Source: Rhodococcus sp. B50
GTDB lineage: Bacteria > Actinomycetota > Actinomycetes > Mycobacteriales > Mycobacteriaceae
Reading direction: 5' to 3'
DNA length: 64,000 nucleotides
Assembly: GCF_013602415.1 (NCBI RefSeq)
Contig: NZ_WPAG02000002.1
Coordinates: 3,351,480-3,415,479 of the forward strand
The translations under genes and the position numbers were made by a program. The notes beneath the pieces are model-generated. The model was not told the DNA's origin. It saw only the letters and a list, made by a program, of their open reading frames with translations, and did no database searches. Shown here piece by piece: positions 51,827 to 60,527 of this stretch. How positions within the stretch are numbered: the stretch's first letter is position 1; each line of letters opens with the position of its first letter.

Positions 51827-53412
51827 ACGACCTTCGAGCGGATCCATCCCGACATCCTTTCGATGACGTACACGACGACGAACACGATGACGACGATCGC
51901 GCCTGCGAATTCGAAGTTCAGCGTCCGGACCGCTTCGAAGAGAAGGAATCCCACACCTCCCGCACCGACGACGCCGAGGACGGTCGAGGTGCGGATGTTG
52001 ACGTCGAGCAGGTACAGCGTCGATCCGACGACCGACGGGATCACCTGCGGAATCACGGCCGCGAAGAGGGTCTTCCACCAGCCGCCGCCGACCGCGCGGA
52101 CCGCGTCGAGCGGGCCGAGATCGATCTCTTCGACCGCGTCGGCGACGAGTTTGCCGAGGAATCCGACGGACCCGATCGCGAGTGCACATGCCCCGGCGAC
52201 CGGCCCGAGTCCGATCGCGGCCACGAATATCACCGCGAGGATCAGCTCGGGGATCGCCCGGACGACGAGGACGACGGCACGTGCGGCCGCATACACGGTG
52301 GGATGCGGCGACACGTTGCTCGCCGCGAGGATCCCGAACGGCAGTGAGAACACCGCCCCGACAGCGGTGGCGACCGCGCCGATCGCGAGGGTCTGCACCA
52401 CCGCGTCGGCCAGATCCCATCCCACCGCGGTGAAGTCCGGTGGCACGAGCCGTGTGAATACCTCGAGGGACGGTCCGATCCACGTGAACAGATCACGCGG
52501 ATCGATGCGAAGAGCGACCAGAGCGAACAGAGTTGCTCCGGCGACGGTAACCGAGAAGACGATGCGCGAGAGGCGTTCTCGGCCCGGACCGTTCACGGAC
52601 GGAGTGAGCAGGGCGCGCCGGACGAGGATGGCGACGACCTCCATCGCCGCGATGATCACCAGGATCACACAGACGATTCCGAGTGCACGCGGATAGACCA
52701 GTCCGCGCAGTGCGTCCTGCAGCGCGAACCCGATTCCGCCGGCTCCGACGAAGCCGAGGACGACGGAGGTTCGGAGGTTGATATCGATCCGGTAGACGAA
52801 GTTGGCGGTCCAGGCCGGAACAACCTGCGGCAGAACCGCATTGATCATTTCCCGGACATATCCGACTCCGGTGCTGCGCACGGCTTCGCGCGGGCCGGCG
52901 TCGGTCTGCTCGATCGCATCGGCGAACAACTTTCCGAGCATGCCGATCGAGTGGAGCGCCAGCGCCAGAATACCGGGCAGGACGCCGATTCCGAGTGCGC
53001 GGACGAACAGGACCGCGAACAGCAGGTCGGGCATGGCGCGACAGAACGTGATGACCGTGCGGGACCCGCGATACAGCACGGGATGCGGCGTCGTGTTTCG
53101 TGCGGCGAGGAACGCGAGCGGTATCGACGCGACCGCCGCGAGAACGGTGCCGAGCACCGCCATGAGCAGCGTCTCGAGAGCGAGCACACCGATGCGACCG
53201 GGGTCGTCGAGCCGCGGCGGAAGCATGCGCTCGATCAGGCCGGCCATCGAATCGAGCCCGTCGAACAAGGTCGTGGGAGCGAAATCGATGTACGCGGCCG
53301 AGGCGGTCACTGCGATCGCGACGACGGCCCATCCGGCGGCGATCGTCCGCCGACGGTCACGACCGGTGTCGTGAGACCTCGTCTCCGTGCTGGGCGGGGC
53401 GAGGATGCTCAT
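51823..53412 (-). CDS. phnE: Phosphonate ABC permease, two PhnE domains fused
   Basis: A 529-residue membrane protein made of two PhnE-like units (about 1-265 and 270-529). Each unit repeats the pattern PHP-VY-ARAVV-RA-PELI, a GKL-ADA-E loop that contacts the ATPase and a DVNIRTSTVLGVVGAGG-type segment. Typical PhnE is one unit working as a dimer; here a heterodimer is encoded in one chain, perhaps by gene fusion. The start overlaps phnC by 4 nt. Confidence 0.93.
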   Translation of the reverse strand: MSILAPPSTETRSHDTGRDRRRTIAAGWAVVAIAVTASAAYIDFAPTTLFDGLDSMAGLIERMLPPRLDDPGRIGVLALETLLMAVLGTVLAAVASIPLAFLAARNTTPHPVLYRGSRTVITFCRAMPDLLFAVLFVRALGIGVLPGILALALHSIGMLGKLFADAIEQTDAGPREAVRSTGVGYVREMINAVLPQVVPAWTANFVYRIDINLRTSVVLGFVGAGGIGFALQDALRGLVYPRALGIVCVILVIIAAMEVVAILVRRALLTPSVNGPGRERLSRIVFSVTVAGATLFALVALRIDPRDLFTWIGPSLEVFTRLVPPDFTAVGWDLADAVVQTLAIGAVATAVGAVFSLPFGILAASNVSPHPTVYAAARAVVLVVRAIPELILAVIFVAAIGLGPVAGACALAIGSVGFLGKLVADAVEEIDLGPLDAVRAVGGGWWKTLFAAVIPQVIPSVVGSTLYLLDVNIRTSTVLGVVGAGGVGFLLFEAVRTLNFEFAGAIVVIVFVVVYVIERMSGWIRSKVV

Positions 53413-54221
53413 GCCGACCGTGCTCCGAGCGGGTCGGAGAGGGGTTCGACGCGCTGGTAGATCTCCATGGCCTCGTCGCGGGAGAGTCCGACGGCGGGTC
53501 GGTCGAGCACCTTGCGACCGTCCCGCAGCCCGACGATGCGGTGCGCCCAGCCGAGCGCGAGGTCCACCTGATGCAGCGTGCACACGACCGTGAGCTTGTC
53601 CTCCATGCACACGCGGAACAGCAGGTCCATGACCACGCCGGCGTTCTCCGGGTCGAGGGAGGCGACGGGTTCGTCGGCGAGCAGGACGGCCGGTCGTTGC
53701 ATCAGGGTCCGCGCGATCGCCACACGCTGCTGCTGACCGCCCGAAAGCGTGTCGGCACGACGGTCCGCCAGATCGGCGAGCCCGACCCGGTCGAGATGTT
53801 CCCGTGCCTCGGCACGCATAGCCTTCGGGTAGGTGAGCGCTCCATAGCGGGGCAACGACAGTCTGCCGAGTCCCCCGATGAGCACGTTCTCGAGGCAACT
53901 CAGTCGTCCGACGAGGTTGAACTGCTGGAAGACGAAGCCGACGTCCTTGCGCAGCGACCGCAGTTCGCGTCGCGACGCGAGGTCGACGCGTGTCCCGGAG
54001 ACCTCGATGCGACCCTCGGTGACGGAGTGCAGGCCGTTCAAGCAGCGTAGGAAGGTCGACTTCCCCGAGCCGGACAAGCCGAGAAGGACGACGAGTTCAC
54101 TGCGGCGCACGTCGAGATCGACGCCGGACAGCGCGGTGGTGGCGCCGAATTCCTTCGTGACGCCGCGGGCCGAGACGACGAGGTCGTCACCGGCGACCTG
54201 GTGGGTGGGATCGGTGCTCAT
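53409..54221 (-). CDS. phnC: Phosphonate ABC transporter ATP-binding protein
   Basis: A 270-residue ATPase. Walker A GLSGSGKST (about 49-57), Q-loop FVFQQFNLV, signature TLSGGQQQRVAIA, Walker B AVLLADEPVASLDP and switch histidine LHQ. It starts 2 nt after phnD and ends in a 4-nt overlap with phnE. It powers uptake of phosphonates (or phosphite/phosphate esters) via PhnD and PhnE. Confidence 0.96.
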   Translation of the reverse strand: MSTDPTHQVAGDDLVVSARGVTKEFGATTALSGVDLDVRRSELVVLLGLSGSGKSTFLRCLNGLHSVTEGRIEVSGTRVDLASRRELRSLRKDVGFVFQQFNLVGRLSCLENVLIGGLGRLSLPRYGALTYPKAMRAEAREHLDRVGLADLADRRADTLSGGQQQRVAIARTLMQRPAVLLADEPVASLDPENAGVVMDLLFRVCMEDKLTVVCTLHQVDLALGWAHRIVGLRDGRKVLDRPAVGLSRDEAMEIYQRVEPLSDPLGARSA

Positions 54222-54223
54222 CG

Positions 54224-55192
54224 TCAGCCCTTGCACTTCTCGGATCCGGTGACCTCGCAGACGTGACGGACGCCGTCGTAGTCGGCATCGGTCGCGGGCA
54301 CGACACCCCAGGCGCGTTCGTCGGTGATCCGGCATTCACCGTCGCAGTAACCCTGCGCGCGCAGGTAGTCGGCGTTGCCCTTCTCCGTCAGGATGGTGCC
54401 GAGCCGCTCGACGACCTCGTTGCCGAGCGAATTGTCGGCGACGAACAGCGATCCGGCGATCGTCTCGGATTCCCAGACCTTCTTCAGCTCGTTCTCCTCG
54501 AGGTCACCGCTCTCGATCATGGTCTTGTCGACCATCGTGTCGAAAGCGAATCCTGCCTCGCAGTCCCCCGCGGCGATCGCGAGGGCGGAGGCGTCGTGTC
54601 CGCCGGCGTAGACGGGGGTCAGGCCGGCCGCGAGATCCTGTTCGGTGCCGGATCCGATGACCCCCGCCTCGATGAGTCCCGCCGAGGGGTACAGGAATCC
54701 GGACGTCGAACCGGGGTCGACGAAACACACATCCTTGCCGGCGAAATCCTCGATGCTGCCGATCTCGGAGTTGCCGGACTGTGTCAGACCGTAGGAACGG
54801 TAGCCCGGTTCGGCGCCGGGATCCTGCACGACGGCACCGAGCGGCGTCGTGTCGGCACCGTTGATCTGCGCGACGACGTACGCGAAGGGACCGAAGAAGG
54901 CCAGATCGACGTTGTCGGCGATCATCCCTTCGACCACGCCCGCGTAATCGGAGGCCTGGACGAACTCGACGGTGGATCCGGTCTCGTCCTCGAGCATCGT
55001 CAGCAACGGCTCGTAACTCGACTTCAAATCGGACGAGTTCTCAGCGGGAATCGCACCGAGCGTGATGGTTTCGGGGAATCCTTGGTCGTTGAGCGTGTCG
55101 GGATCCGAACCACCGCAGGCGGTCAGCGCGAGGGTGAGCCCGGCGGCGAGACCGGCGGAGACGACGGCTCGACGATACGACAGGGAACGCAT
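54224..55192 (-). CDS. phnD: Phosphonate-binding lipoprotein
   Basis: A 322-residue substrate-binding protein. The signal peptide ends in lipobox LTAC (Cys26), so it is a lipoprotein. ETITLGAIPAENSSDLKSSYEPLL, DLAFFGPFAYVVA and FVDPGSTSGFLYP are typical of PhnD; the Ser/Thr-rich STSGF segment binds the phosphonate group. It contains paired cysteines near the C-terminus (GYCDGECR, HVCEV). First transporter gene in the operon. Confidence 0.95.
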   Translation of the reverse strand: MRSLSYRRAVVSAGLAAGLTLALTACGGSDPDTLNDQGFPETITLGAIPAENSSDLKSSYEPLLTMLEDETGSTVEFVQASDYAGVVEGMIADNVDLAFFGPFAYVVAQINGADTTPLGAVVQDPGAEPGYRSYGLTQSGNSEIGSIEDFAGKDVCFVDPGSTSGFLYPSAGLIEAGVIGSGTEQDLAAGLTPVYAGGHDASALAIAAGDCEAGFAFDTMVDKTMIESGDLEENELKKVWESETIAGSLFVADNSLGNEVVERLGTILTEKGNADYLRAQGYCDGECRITDERAWGVVPATDADYDGVRHVCEVTGSEKCKG

Positions 55193-55217
55193 GGGATGGG
55201 TCCTTCGAGTCGGCAGG

Positions 55218-55892
55218 TCAGGAGAGGATCAGGGCGGGCAGAGCGGTGATCGAGTCGAGAACGTGGGTGGCACCGGCTTCTCGGAGTGTCGCCTCGTCGT
55301 GCGCTCCGGTGCGCGTGCCGGCGACGACGGACGCTCCGGACCGCAGACCCGAGAGCATGTCGCCGGCGGTGTCACCGACCACGGCGATCTCGCGGACGTC
55401 GTCGGTTCCGGTGCGCAGCAGCGCGGCGAGGATCATGTCGGGGTAGGGACGACCGCGACCGGCGTCGGCGGGCGTGAGGGCGATGTCGGCCAGGTCGAGC
55501 CAGCCGAGCGCGGTGAGCAGCCGGTCCTGGGTGGAGCGGCTGAATCCGGTGGTGAGCGCGACTTTCACGCCTGCCTCGCGCAGTTGCGTGATCGTCTTCT
55601 CCGCGCCCGGAATCGCGGCAACGTCCCCGGCGTCGACGAACCGTTCGTAGGCCTGTTCGAAGGCGTCGTTCGCGATCCGGGCGCGTTCGTCGCTGCCGAA
55701 CAGCGCGCGGAAGACGACGATCTTCGACTGTCCCATGGTGTCGAGGACGTATCGGCGCGCGTCGTCCCGCTCGGGGCCGCTCTCGGGAAGGCCGACTGCG
55801 GTGGCTGCTTCGTCGAATGCGCGGACGACGAGCCCGTCGTCGGCGACGGTGGTTCCGGCCATGTCGAGCACGGCGAGTCGGATGGTGGTCAT
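55218..55892 (-). CDS. PhnX-like phosphonoacetaldehyde hydrolase (HAD)
   Basis: A 224-residue HAD-superfamily hydrolase. Nucleophile in LDMAGTTV (Asp10), Lys57 in MGQSK, which lines up with the Schiff-base lysine of phosphonatase (MGLLK), LTTGFSR motif II and VGDTAGDMLSG motif IV. It would split phosphonoacetaldehyde to acetaldehyde and phosphate. The ATG at 55892 is preceded by a GAAGATC region; the gene lies 32 nt after the FAD oxidase and 25 nt before phnD. Confidence 0.85.
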   Translation of the reverse strand: MTTIRLAVLDMAGTTVADDGLVVRAFDEAATAVGLPESGPERDDARRYVLDTMGQSKIVVFRALFGSDERARIANDAFEQAYERFVDAGDVAAIPGAEKTITQLREAGVKVALTTGFSRSTQDRLLTALGWLDLADIALTPADAGRGRPYPDMILAALLRTGTDDVREIAVVGDTAGDMLSGLRSGASVVAGTRTGAHDEATLREAGATHVLDSITALPALILS

Positions 55893-55924
55893 GATCTTCT
55901 GCTCCAGGGGGTTCGGGAGATCGG

Positions 55925-57055
55925 TCAGAGTCCGAGCAGGTCGGCGGTCTCTTCGCCGAGATAGGGACCGAGCGTCATACCGCGACCGCCCGGCCCTGCG
56001 ACGACCCACACGTCCTCGTCGGCCTTCGCGCGGTGCACGAGCGCGGTGGGATCGATGCACTGGCTGTACACGCCGGCCCAGCGCCGGACGATGCGCGGGA
56101 GGCGGCGCCCGAGGAACTCTTCGGTGACGGCGGTGAGATGGTCGTAGGGGTCCTCGTCGACGTCGAAGTCGAACGGTTCGTCATAGGCGTGGGTGTCGCC
56201 GATGGTCAGTCCGCCGTGCAACCGTTGGACGCACAGCAACTGCATGCGGTGTTGCTCTGCGACCGGACGTTGCTGTTCGGTGGCGGTGAGGTTGTCGAGG
56301 GCGCTGCCGGCGAAACCCGGGTAGTAGCGCAGACTGTCGCCGTCGGTGATCGAGGTGGTGAGCGGTTCGTCCAGCGGTGCGGTCTGCATCATCTGCAAAC
56401 GGACCCTGCGCAACGGCAGATCGCCGGCGAGGTCACGGGCCAGACCGCCGAGTGTCGCGCCGGGACAGGCCAGAACGAGATCGACCTCGTACACGGTGCC
56501 GTGATCGTCGCGTACCCGGACCGTCCCGTGCGGCGTGCGGGAGACGTCCCGGGCCTCGGTGGACGGCAGGAATCGATAACGACCCGACGTGGCGAGGTGC
56601 TGCCGGATCGCCGGGAGCGCGATGCGGGACTCCACGGCGGCGTCGGTACCGCAGTGCAGTGCAGCGACGAATTTCCCACGTAGCGCAGGGTTGATACCGC
56701 GCGCTTCGTCGGCATCGAGAAGTGCGAATCCCCGTCGTCCCGCGTCGTCACGCGCGACGGCCTCCTCGGCGACGGCGACCTCGGCGGCGGTGCGCAGCAG
56801 TGTCAGTGAACCGTTCGCACGGAAGCCGACGTCGGGTACGCGCGCGCCGAGGTCCTCCCACAGCTCACGGGACCGGAGGGTTGCGTCGAGTTCACCACGC
56901 GTGCGGCCGGAGACCCACACGAGTCCGAAATTGCGCACGGTGGCACCCCGCGCTTCCGGTTCGCGTTCGAGATGCAGGACGTCGTGTCCGCGGCGGACGG
57001 CGGCGTCGGCGTGTGCGGTGCCGAGGATGCCGCCACCGATGATCAGGATTCGCAT
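55925..57055 (-). CDS. FAD-dependent aminophosphonate oxidase (HpnW/Pbf type)
   Basis: A 376-residue DAO-family flavoprotein with N-terminal GGGILGTAHADAAVRRG (FAD), NFGLVWVSG and C-terminal VVAGPGGRGMTLGPYLGEETA. This family is repeatedly linked to phosphonate clusters, and members are reported to oxidise 2-aminoethylphosphonate or its N-methyl forms to phosphonoacetaldehyde. No PhnW transaminase is present, so this enzyme fits as the amine-removing step. First gene of the operon, 19 nt from the first PhnF operator. Confidence 0.82.
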   Translation of the reverse strand: MRILIIGGGILGTAHADAAVRRGHDVLHLEREPEARGATVRNFGLVWVSGRTRGELDATLRSRELWEDLGARVPDVGFRANGSLTLLRTAAEVAVAEEAVARDDAGRRGFALLDADEARGINPALRGKFVAALHCGTDAAVESRIALPAIRQHLATSGRYRFLPSTEARDVSRTPHGTVRVRDDHGTVYEVDLVLACPGATLGGLARDLAGDLPLRRVRLQMMQTAPLDEPLTTSITDGDSLRYYPGFAGSALDNLTATEQQRPVAEQHRMQLLCVQRLHGGLTIGDTHAYDEPFDFDVDEDPYDHLTAVTEEFLGRRLPRIVRRWAGVYSQCIDPTALVHRAKADEDVWVVAGPGGRGMTLGPYLGEETADLLGL

Positions 57056-57073
57056 GGGAACGACACTGAAGCA

Positions 57074-57085
57074 TGGTCTAGACCA
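57074..57085. promoter_or_regulatory. PhnF operator 1
   Basis: TGGTCTAGACCA is a perfect palindrome and differs by one base from TGGTATAGACCA, the known binding site of mycobacterial PhnF. It lies 19 nt upstream of the FAD-oxidase ATG. Confidence 0.82.
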
Positions 57086-57120
57086 GATGGGGGTGGTTCG
57101 GCGAACGCACGGTGAACAGT

Positions 57121-57132
57121 TGGTATAGACCG
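57121..57132. promoter_or_regulatory. PhnF operator 2
   Basis: TGGTATAGACCG differs from TGGTATAGACCA only at the last base. It overlaps TTGGTA (57120-57125), which with TACGCT (57142-57147) makes a promoter whose start would coincide with the phnF GTG. Confidence 0.82.
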
Positions 57133-57153
57133 GAATTCGGTTACGCTGAATGT

Positions 57154-57870
57154 GTGGCCACCGTCGTTCGTGAAGCGCGCACCCTCAAGCACCAGATCGT
57201 GCGCCGCCGGGTCGAGGACCTCCTCGACCAGCTCACCGTGGGAGACCAGGTGCCCTCCGAGCGCGATCTCGCGACCCGATTCGACGTCGCCCGCGAAACC
57301 GTCCGTCAGGCACTGCGCGAACTGCTCGTCGACGGCCGCATCGAACGACGGGGGCGCAGCACCGTTGTCGCCGGACCGAAGATCGTCCAACCCCTCGTCA
57401 TCGGTTCCTACACCGAGGCCGCGCTCCTCGAAGGGCGAAGTGCCGGGCGTGTGCTGGTCGCGTGGACCGACCTCGTCGCCGACGACGAAACGGCCTGCCA
57501 CCTCGGCATCGAAGCCGGAGATCCTGTCCTCGAACTCGAACGCGTCCTGCTCACCGACGGGGTTCATGTCGGACTCGAACGCACCCGCCTTCCCGCATAC
57601 CGCTTTCCGGATCTACGCCGGACGCTCGATCCGTCGTCGTCGTTGTACGCCGCGATCCGCGCCTGCGGGATCACGTTCGCTCGGGCGGTCGAGAAGATCG
57701 AGACCACACTGCCCGACGCGCGCGAAGCCGCCCTGCTCGACGCCGATACCCGCACACCCATGTTGTTGCTCGAACGGATCTCCTACGACGAGAACGACGT
57801 CCCGATCGAGCACCGCCGCTCGCTCTATCGCGGCGACCGGATGTCGTTCGTCACGACCGTGACAGCCTGA
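57154..57870 (+). CDS. phnF: GntR-family regulator, PhnF type
   Basis: A 238-residue GntR/HutC regulator. Winged helix VPSERDLATRFDVARETVRQ (about 32-51) and C-terminal UTRA ligand domain ending LERISYDENDVPIEHRRSLYRGDRMSF. It is divergent from the phosphonate operon, and both operators in between match the PhnF consensus, so it represses the operon and itself. The GTG at 57154 coincides with the predicted transcription start (leaderless); the frame is open to 57112, but that part holds the operator. Confidence 0.9.
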   Translation: MATVVREARTLKHQIVRRRVEDLLDQLTVGDQVPSERDLATRFDVARETVRQALRELLVDGRIERRGRSTVVAGPKIVQPLVIGSYTEAALLEGRSAGRVLVAWTDLVADDETACHLGIEAGDPVLELERVLLTDGVHVGLERTRLPAYRFPDLRRTLDPSSSLYAAIRACGITFARAVEKIETTLPDAREAALLDADTRTPMLLLERISYDENDVPIEHRRSLYRGDRMSFVTTVTA

Positions 57871-57878
57871 ACGCGACC

Positions 57879-58529
57879 TCAGTCGACGCCCAGCCCCGCA
57901 TCCCGTGCACGAACGATCGCCGTCGCCCGGTCGGATGCGCCGATCTTGCCCAGGATGTTCGACACGTGGTTGCGCACCGTCTTCTGACTGAGCACGAGTC
58001 GGCGGGAGATCGCCGCGTTGTCGAGTCCGCGGGCCACGAGACCGAGGATCTCCCGTTCACGCTCGGTCAGATCCGGGAAGGCCGCCGATGTGTTACGGGA
58101 GCTCGCTACCGCCGCAAGTGCTTTCGCCGCTACCGCCGCTCCGACGATCATCTCCCCGTCGGCCACCGCCCGGATCGCCCGTTCGACCCCCGACGGATCG
58201 GCCCCCTTGACGAGATAGCCGGAGGCACCGGCGCGGATGGATGCGACCAGGATGTCCTCGTCCTCGTGCATGGTGACCATGAGGATGCGGGTGCCCGGAG
58301 CCTTCCGGAGGATGCTGCGGGTCGCGTCGATCCCCGAGCCGTCGCCGAGTTCGATGTCCATGAGCACGACGTCGACGTCGGTGGTCACGACCTCGAGAGC
58401 CTCGCGTACCGAGCTGGCCTGGCACACCACGTCGATCCCGTCGAGGGTGCCGAGGAGCGCGGCCATGCCGAGACGGAAGACGGGATGGTCGTCGACGACC
58501 GCAACGCGTATCACTCTGTCGGCGCTCAT
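57879..58529 (-). CDS. NarL-family response regulator
   Basis: A 216-residue regulator. Receiver with DDHPVFRLGMAALL and phospho-acceptor Asp58 in VVLMDIELGDGSG, lysine in GYLVKGADP, then LuxR-type helix-turn-helix LTEREREILGLVARGLDNAAISRRL. The ATG overlaps the kinase stop codon by 4 nt (ATGA), so the pair is co-translated. Targets are unknown; the neighbouring membrane-protein genes are candidates. Confidence 0.95.
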   Translation of the reverse strand: MSADRVIRVAVVDDHPVFRLGMAALLGTLDGIDVVCQASSVREALEVVTTDVDVVLMDIELGDGSGIDATRSILRKAPGTRILMVTMHEDEDILVASIRAGASGYLVKGADPSGVERAIRAVADGEMIVGAAVAAKALAAVASSRNTSAAFPDLTEREREILGLVARGLDNAAISRRLVLSQKTVRNHVSNILGKIGASDRATAIVRARDAGLGVD

Positions 58530-60457
58530 GATTCGGACCACGGTAACCGCGCGCGCACCGTGACACCACGCGGGTCGCCGGGTTCGATGCCCACCGTCCC
58601 GCCGACCTCCCGGGCCCGTTCACGCATGCTCTGCGTACCCACACCGACGCGTGCGTCGGCTGCGAGTCCGCTCCCGTCGTCGACGATGTCGAGTACCAGC
58701 ACGTCGCCCTCCGCCGCGACCCGCACCGTGCATTCGTCGGCACCGGAATGCCGGCGGGCGTTGATGATCGCTTCGGAGGCGATGCCGTAGGCGGCCCACG
58801 CGATGGGGCCGGACATCCCGGCGGGGAGGTCGGCCTGAAGGTCGACACGGAATCCCGCGCGGGCGTGGGTGATCACGAGTTCGTCGAGGGCTGCGGTGAG
58901 GCCGAGTTCGTCGAGGACCGGGGGCAACAGGCTGCGCGACAGTTCGCGGACACCGTCGACCTGCCGGTCGAGTTCGCGGAGCAGTTCGTCGACGAGCCCG
59001 GCCGCGGCCTCCGGAGCGGTGGTGACGAGATTGCGTGCCCCCTGCAAACCGAGCCGCACCCCGGCGAGCGACGGGCCGAGCCCGTCGTGCAGTTCGCGGC
59101 GGATGGTGCGGCGTTCCTCGAGCCGCACCTCGGTAAGGCGTCGGCGTGCTTCGTCGAGGTCCTCTGCCGACCGCAGTACCACCAGCCCGGCATCGACGAC
59201 GGTCGCGAGTTCGGTGAGCGCCCGCCGGCTGCGGGTCCCGAGCGATTCGCCCGGGGGTGCGGTGACGGCGAGGGTGGCCGCACCGGAACCGATCGGTACC
59301 TCCTCGACAGGTCCCGAGGCGGTCCCCCAGCGCGCGATGACGTCGGCCCCGCGGCGCACCTCGACCGATTCGAGGCGCAGCGCGGTACCGATGCCGGCGG
59401 CGAGTTCGCCCACCAGCAGGTCGGGGGAATCGGCACCGGCGAAGTGCCGTCCGAGGATCCGCACGGCGCGCGCCGGGTCGACACCGTCGCCGTAGACGAG
59501 ACGGTGCACCCTCCGGCCGAGCCACATCCGTACCGGTTGTACGGCGAGGGCTACGGTGGTGGCCGCGACCGCCTGGGCGAAGACCGATTCGTTCGGGAGC
59601 ACCAGTGAGACCGCGACCGTCACCGCGAGATAGCAGGTGACGAGCACGGCAGTGAGACTGCCGGCGAGCGCGGCGCGTCCGACCGCGAGGTCGATTCCCC
59701 AAAGTCTCTGGCGCAGCACGACGGCGAGGATCGCGACCGGGTAGAAGGCCTGCGTCGCGAGATGGAGCAGGGGTGTGAGCATCCACGGCACATCCGGCAC
59801 CGCGAGCGGGATGTACGAGGCCGTCATGAGCGCACTACCGAGGGCGAGCCATCCCGTCCCGGATCGTTCGGCCACCGGAGCGTGACGGCGGCGCCACTCG
59901 ACGTGTCCGGCGGTGAGAAAGCCGACGGCCACAACGGGTCCGACGAACCAGATGTCGGCGATGTCGGTGAACGTGCGCGCCCAGAAGAACCAGGCGGCCG
60001 TCACGACGCCGGCGAGAACCCCCGCTCGCACCACGGGGTCGGCGGGACGATCGCGAACGAGCCACGGCACCACCAGGAACAACGCGAGCGTCCCGGGGAT
60101 CCAGGTGGTGTTCTGCAGCGGCCCGAGAAATCCCACGGGAAGTTCGGGCCGGACGAGGGCGAGCTGGGTCCAGCTGTAGGACACCGCAGCCAGGCCGACC
60201 CCGACCGACGCGACGGCCAGCAGGATCGGAACGGCATGGACGCGACGGGCGAGGATCACCCCGGCGACCGTCCCGTAGACGGCGGCACCGACCACGTCCA
60301 CGAGGAAGAACAACTGGTCGGAGTCGAGCACGGGACGTGCCGCGACGAACACGACCACGGCCGCGACGGCGAGCAGCCAGGAGGCGACTGCCACGACGGC
60401 GGCGGGTACCGGAGCCCCGGTACCCGCCGCTCCGTTCGTCGCGACTGTGTCCTTCAT
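58526..60457 (-). CDS. Sensor histidine kinase (NarL/DesK type)
   Basis: A 643-residue membrane kinase. About ten hydrophobic helices in the first 290 residues, a GAF-like linker (about 300-420), HisKA_3 dimerisation motif RRTIRRELHDGLGPSLAGVR with the phospho-accepting histidine, and HATPase with LDIVDDGSGL and VGTQSMRERAREVGG. The ATG at 60457 lies 6-9 nt below a CATACT element; an imperfect duplication covers this start region. It forms a two-component system with the following regulator. Confidence 0.92.
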   Translation of the reverse strand: MKDTVATNGAAGTGAPVPAAVVAVASWLLAVAAVVVFVAARPVLDSDQLFFLVDVVGAAVYGTVAGVILARRVHAVPILLAVASVGVGLAAVSYSWTQLALVRPELPVGFLGPLQNTTWIPGTLALFLVVPWLVRDRPADPVVRAGVLAGVVTAAWFFWARTFTDIADIWFVGPVVAVGFLTAGHVEWRRRHAPVAERSGTGWLALGSALMTASYIPLAVPDVPWMLTPLLHLATQAFYPVAILAVVLRQRLWGIDLAVGRAALAGSLTAVLVTCYLAVTVAVSLVLPNESVFAQAVAATTVALAVQPVRMWLGRRVHRLVYGDGVDPARAVRILGRHFAGADSPDLLVGELAAGIGTALRLESVEVRRGADVIARWGTASGPVEEVPIGSGAATLAVTAPPGESLGTRSRRALTELATVVDAGLVVLRSAEDLDEARRRLTEVRLEERRTIRRELHDGLGPSLAGVRLGLQGARNLVTTAPEAAAGLVDELLRELDRQVDGVRELSRSLLPPVLDELGLTAALDELVITHARAGFRVDLQADLPAGMSGPIAWAAYGIASEAIINARRHSGADECTVRVAAEGDVLVLDIVDDGSGLAADARVGVGTQSMRERAREVGGTVGIEPGDPRGVTVRARLPWSES

Positions 60458-60509
60458 GGTGCGGTGAGTATGCACCACTGTGTCCTTGATGCGGCAGGTA
60501 TACGCCACT
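60444..60509. repeat. 33-nt tandem imperfect duplication at the kinase promoter
   Basis: ACTGTGTCCTT occurs at 60444-60454 and 60477-60487, and the following bases also align (ATGGTGCGG-GAGTATGCACCAC with GATG-CGGCAGGTATACGCCAC). Each copy contains a -10-like GTATAC or GCATACT on the minus strand, so the duplication may provide two promoters. Confidence 0.65.
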
Positions 60510-60527
60510 AGGCCGTTCGCAGTGGTA

